Shown here one piece after another: positions 63,839 through 64,000 of a DNA stretch of 64,000 nucleotides (position 1 is its first letter; every line of letters begins with the position of its first letter). The notes beneath the pieces were generated by a model, which saw only the letters and a program-made list of their open reading frames with translations, was not told the origin of the DNA and did no database searches. Source of the DNA: Ampelomyces quisqualis (Eukaryota; Ascomycota; Dothideomycetes; Pleosporales; Phaeosphaeriaceae); contig JAGTXZ010000010.1 of the NCBI GenBank assembly GCA_018398575.1, positions 186,001 to 250,000 on the forward strand, read 5' to 3'. The position numbers and the translations under genes were made by a program.

Positions 63839-63840
63839 AA

Positions 63841-64000
63841 TGTAACAATATAGGTAAGTATAGCTATTAAGATTAAATTAGATACGTATTAGAGGCATAT
63901 AGAAGTACATGTTATATTAGAGATTCTAAATTAGCTATATACCTATAGGTCTTGTATAAAAGAATAAGAGAAACTTATTCTCTATCTATACTATAGGCTT
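63841..64000 (-). repeat. 5' LTR of retrotransposon copy 3, cut by window end
   Basis: It begins TGTAACAATA and matches the first 160 bp of the 299-bp LTR. Confidence 0.9.

Larger units (their letters stand above)
57351..64000 (-). mobile_element. Chromovirus LTR retrotransposon copy 3 (internal region and partial 5' LTR)
   Basis: The internal region 57351-63840 is 6,490 bp, against 6,498 bp in copy 2, with the same gene order. The 5' LTR begins at 63841 and runs out of the window. It inserted into the Gag region of retrotransposon copy 1. It is more heavily mutated than copy 2. Confidence 0.9.

Overview
This window is a block of dead, nested transposable elements in an AT-rich genomic compartment, most probably from a filamentous ascomycete (Pezizomycotina). 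I found no intact host gene, rRNA, tRNA or CRISPR array. Differences between copies are overwhelmingly C/T and G/A transitions, TpA is extremely common, and ancestral reading frames can be followed for hundreds of codons but are cut by TAA/TAG where Gln or Trp is expected. That is the signature of repeat-induced point mutation (RIP). TCA, CCA, TGA and TGG are almost absent from most of the window, while ACA, GCA, TGT and TGC stay common, so cytosines in a Y-C-A context look nearly exhausted.

Two element families explain essentially every base. Family 1 ('big TIR element') is a DNA element of about 18.6 kb with terminal inverted repeats GTTAGGAAAA...TTTTCCTAAC: copy 1 at 1-8873 (right half only), copy 2 at 11670-37526 (split by a retrotransposon) and copy 3 at 38623-57244 (complete). 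It carries two leftward gene remnants in its left half, a roughly 3.3 kb central region of tandem repeats, and two rightward gene remnants in its right half. The first rightward gene is a recognisable pogo/Fot1-type (Tc1-mariner) DDE transposase with one apparent 70-bp intron. The other three long genes I do not recognise.

Family 2 is a 7.1-kb Ty3/gypsy LTR retrotransposon of the chromovirus type, lying on the minus strand: 299-bp LTRs, Gag with a CCHC knuckle, reverse transcriptase, RNase H, integrase and a C-terminal chromodomain. Copy 2 (23972-31067) is complete, with a 5-bp TAAAC target duplication. Copy 1 survives as 8874-11669 plus 37527-38425, and copy 3 as 38426-38622 plus 57245-64000. 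The primer-binding site is perfectly complementary to a 13-nt stretch inside the LTR, which suggests Tf1/sushi-type self-priming. A further gene lies on the opposite strand between pol and the 3' LTR, and its stop codon overlaps the pol stop codon.

Inferred order of events: retrotransposon copy 1 landed first. Big TIR copies 1 and 2 inserted into it at two sites. Retrotransposon copy 3 inserted in its gag region. Big TIR copy 3 then inserted into the left LTR of retrotransposon copy 3. Retrotransposon copy 2 inserted into the transposase gene of big TIR copy 2. Retrotransposon copy 2 keeps the most unmutated C:G sites and is probably the youngest. All coordinates of degenerate genes are approximate because they come from reading frames by eye.
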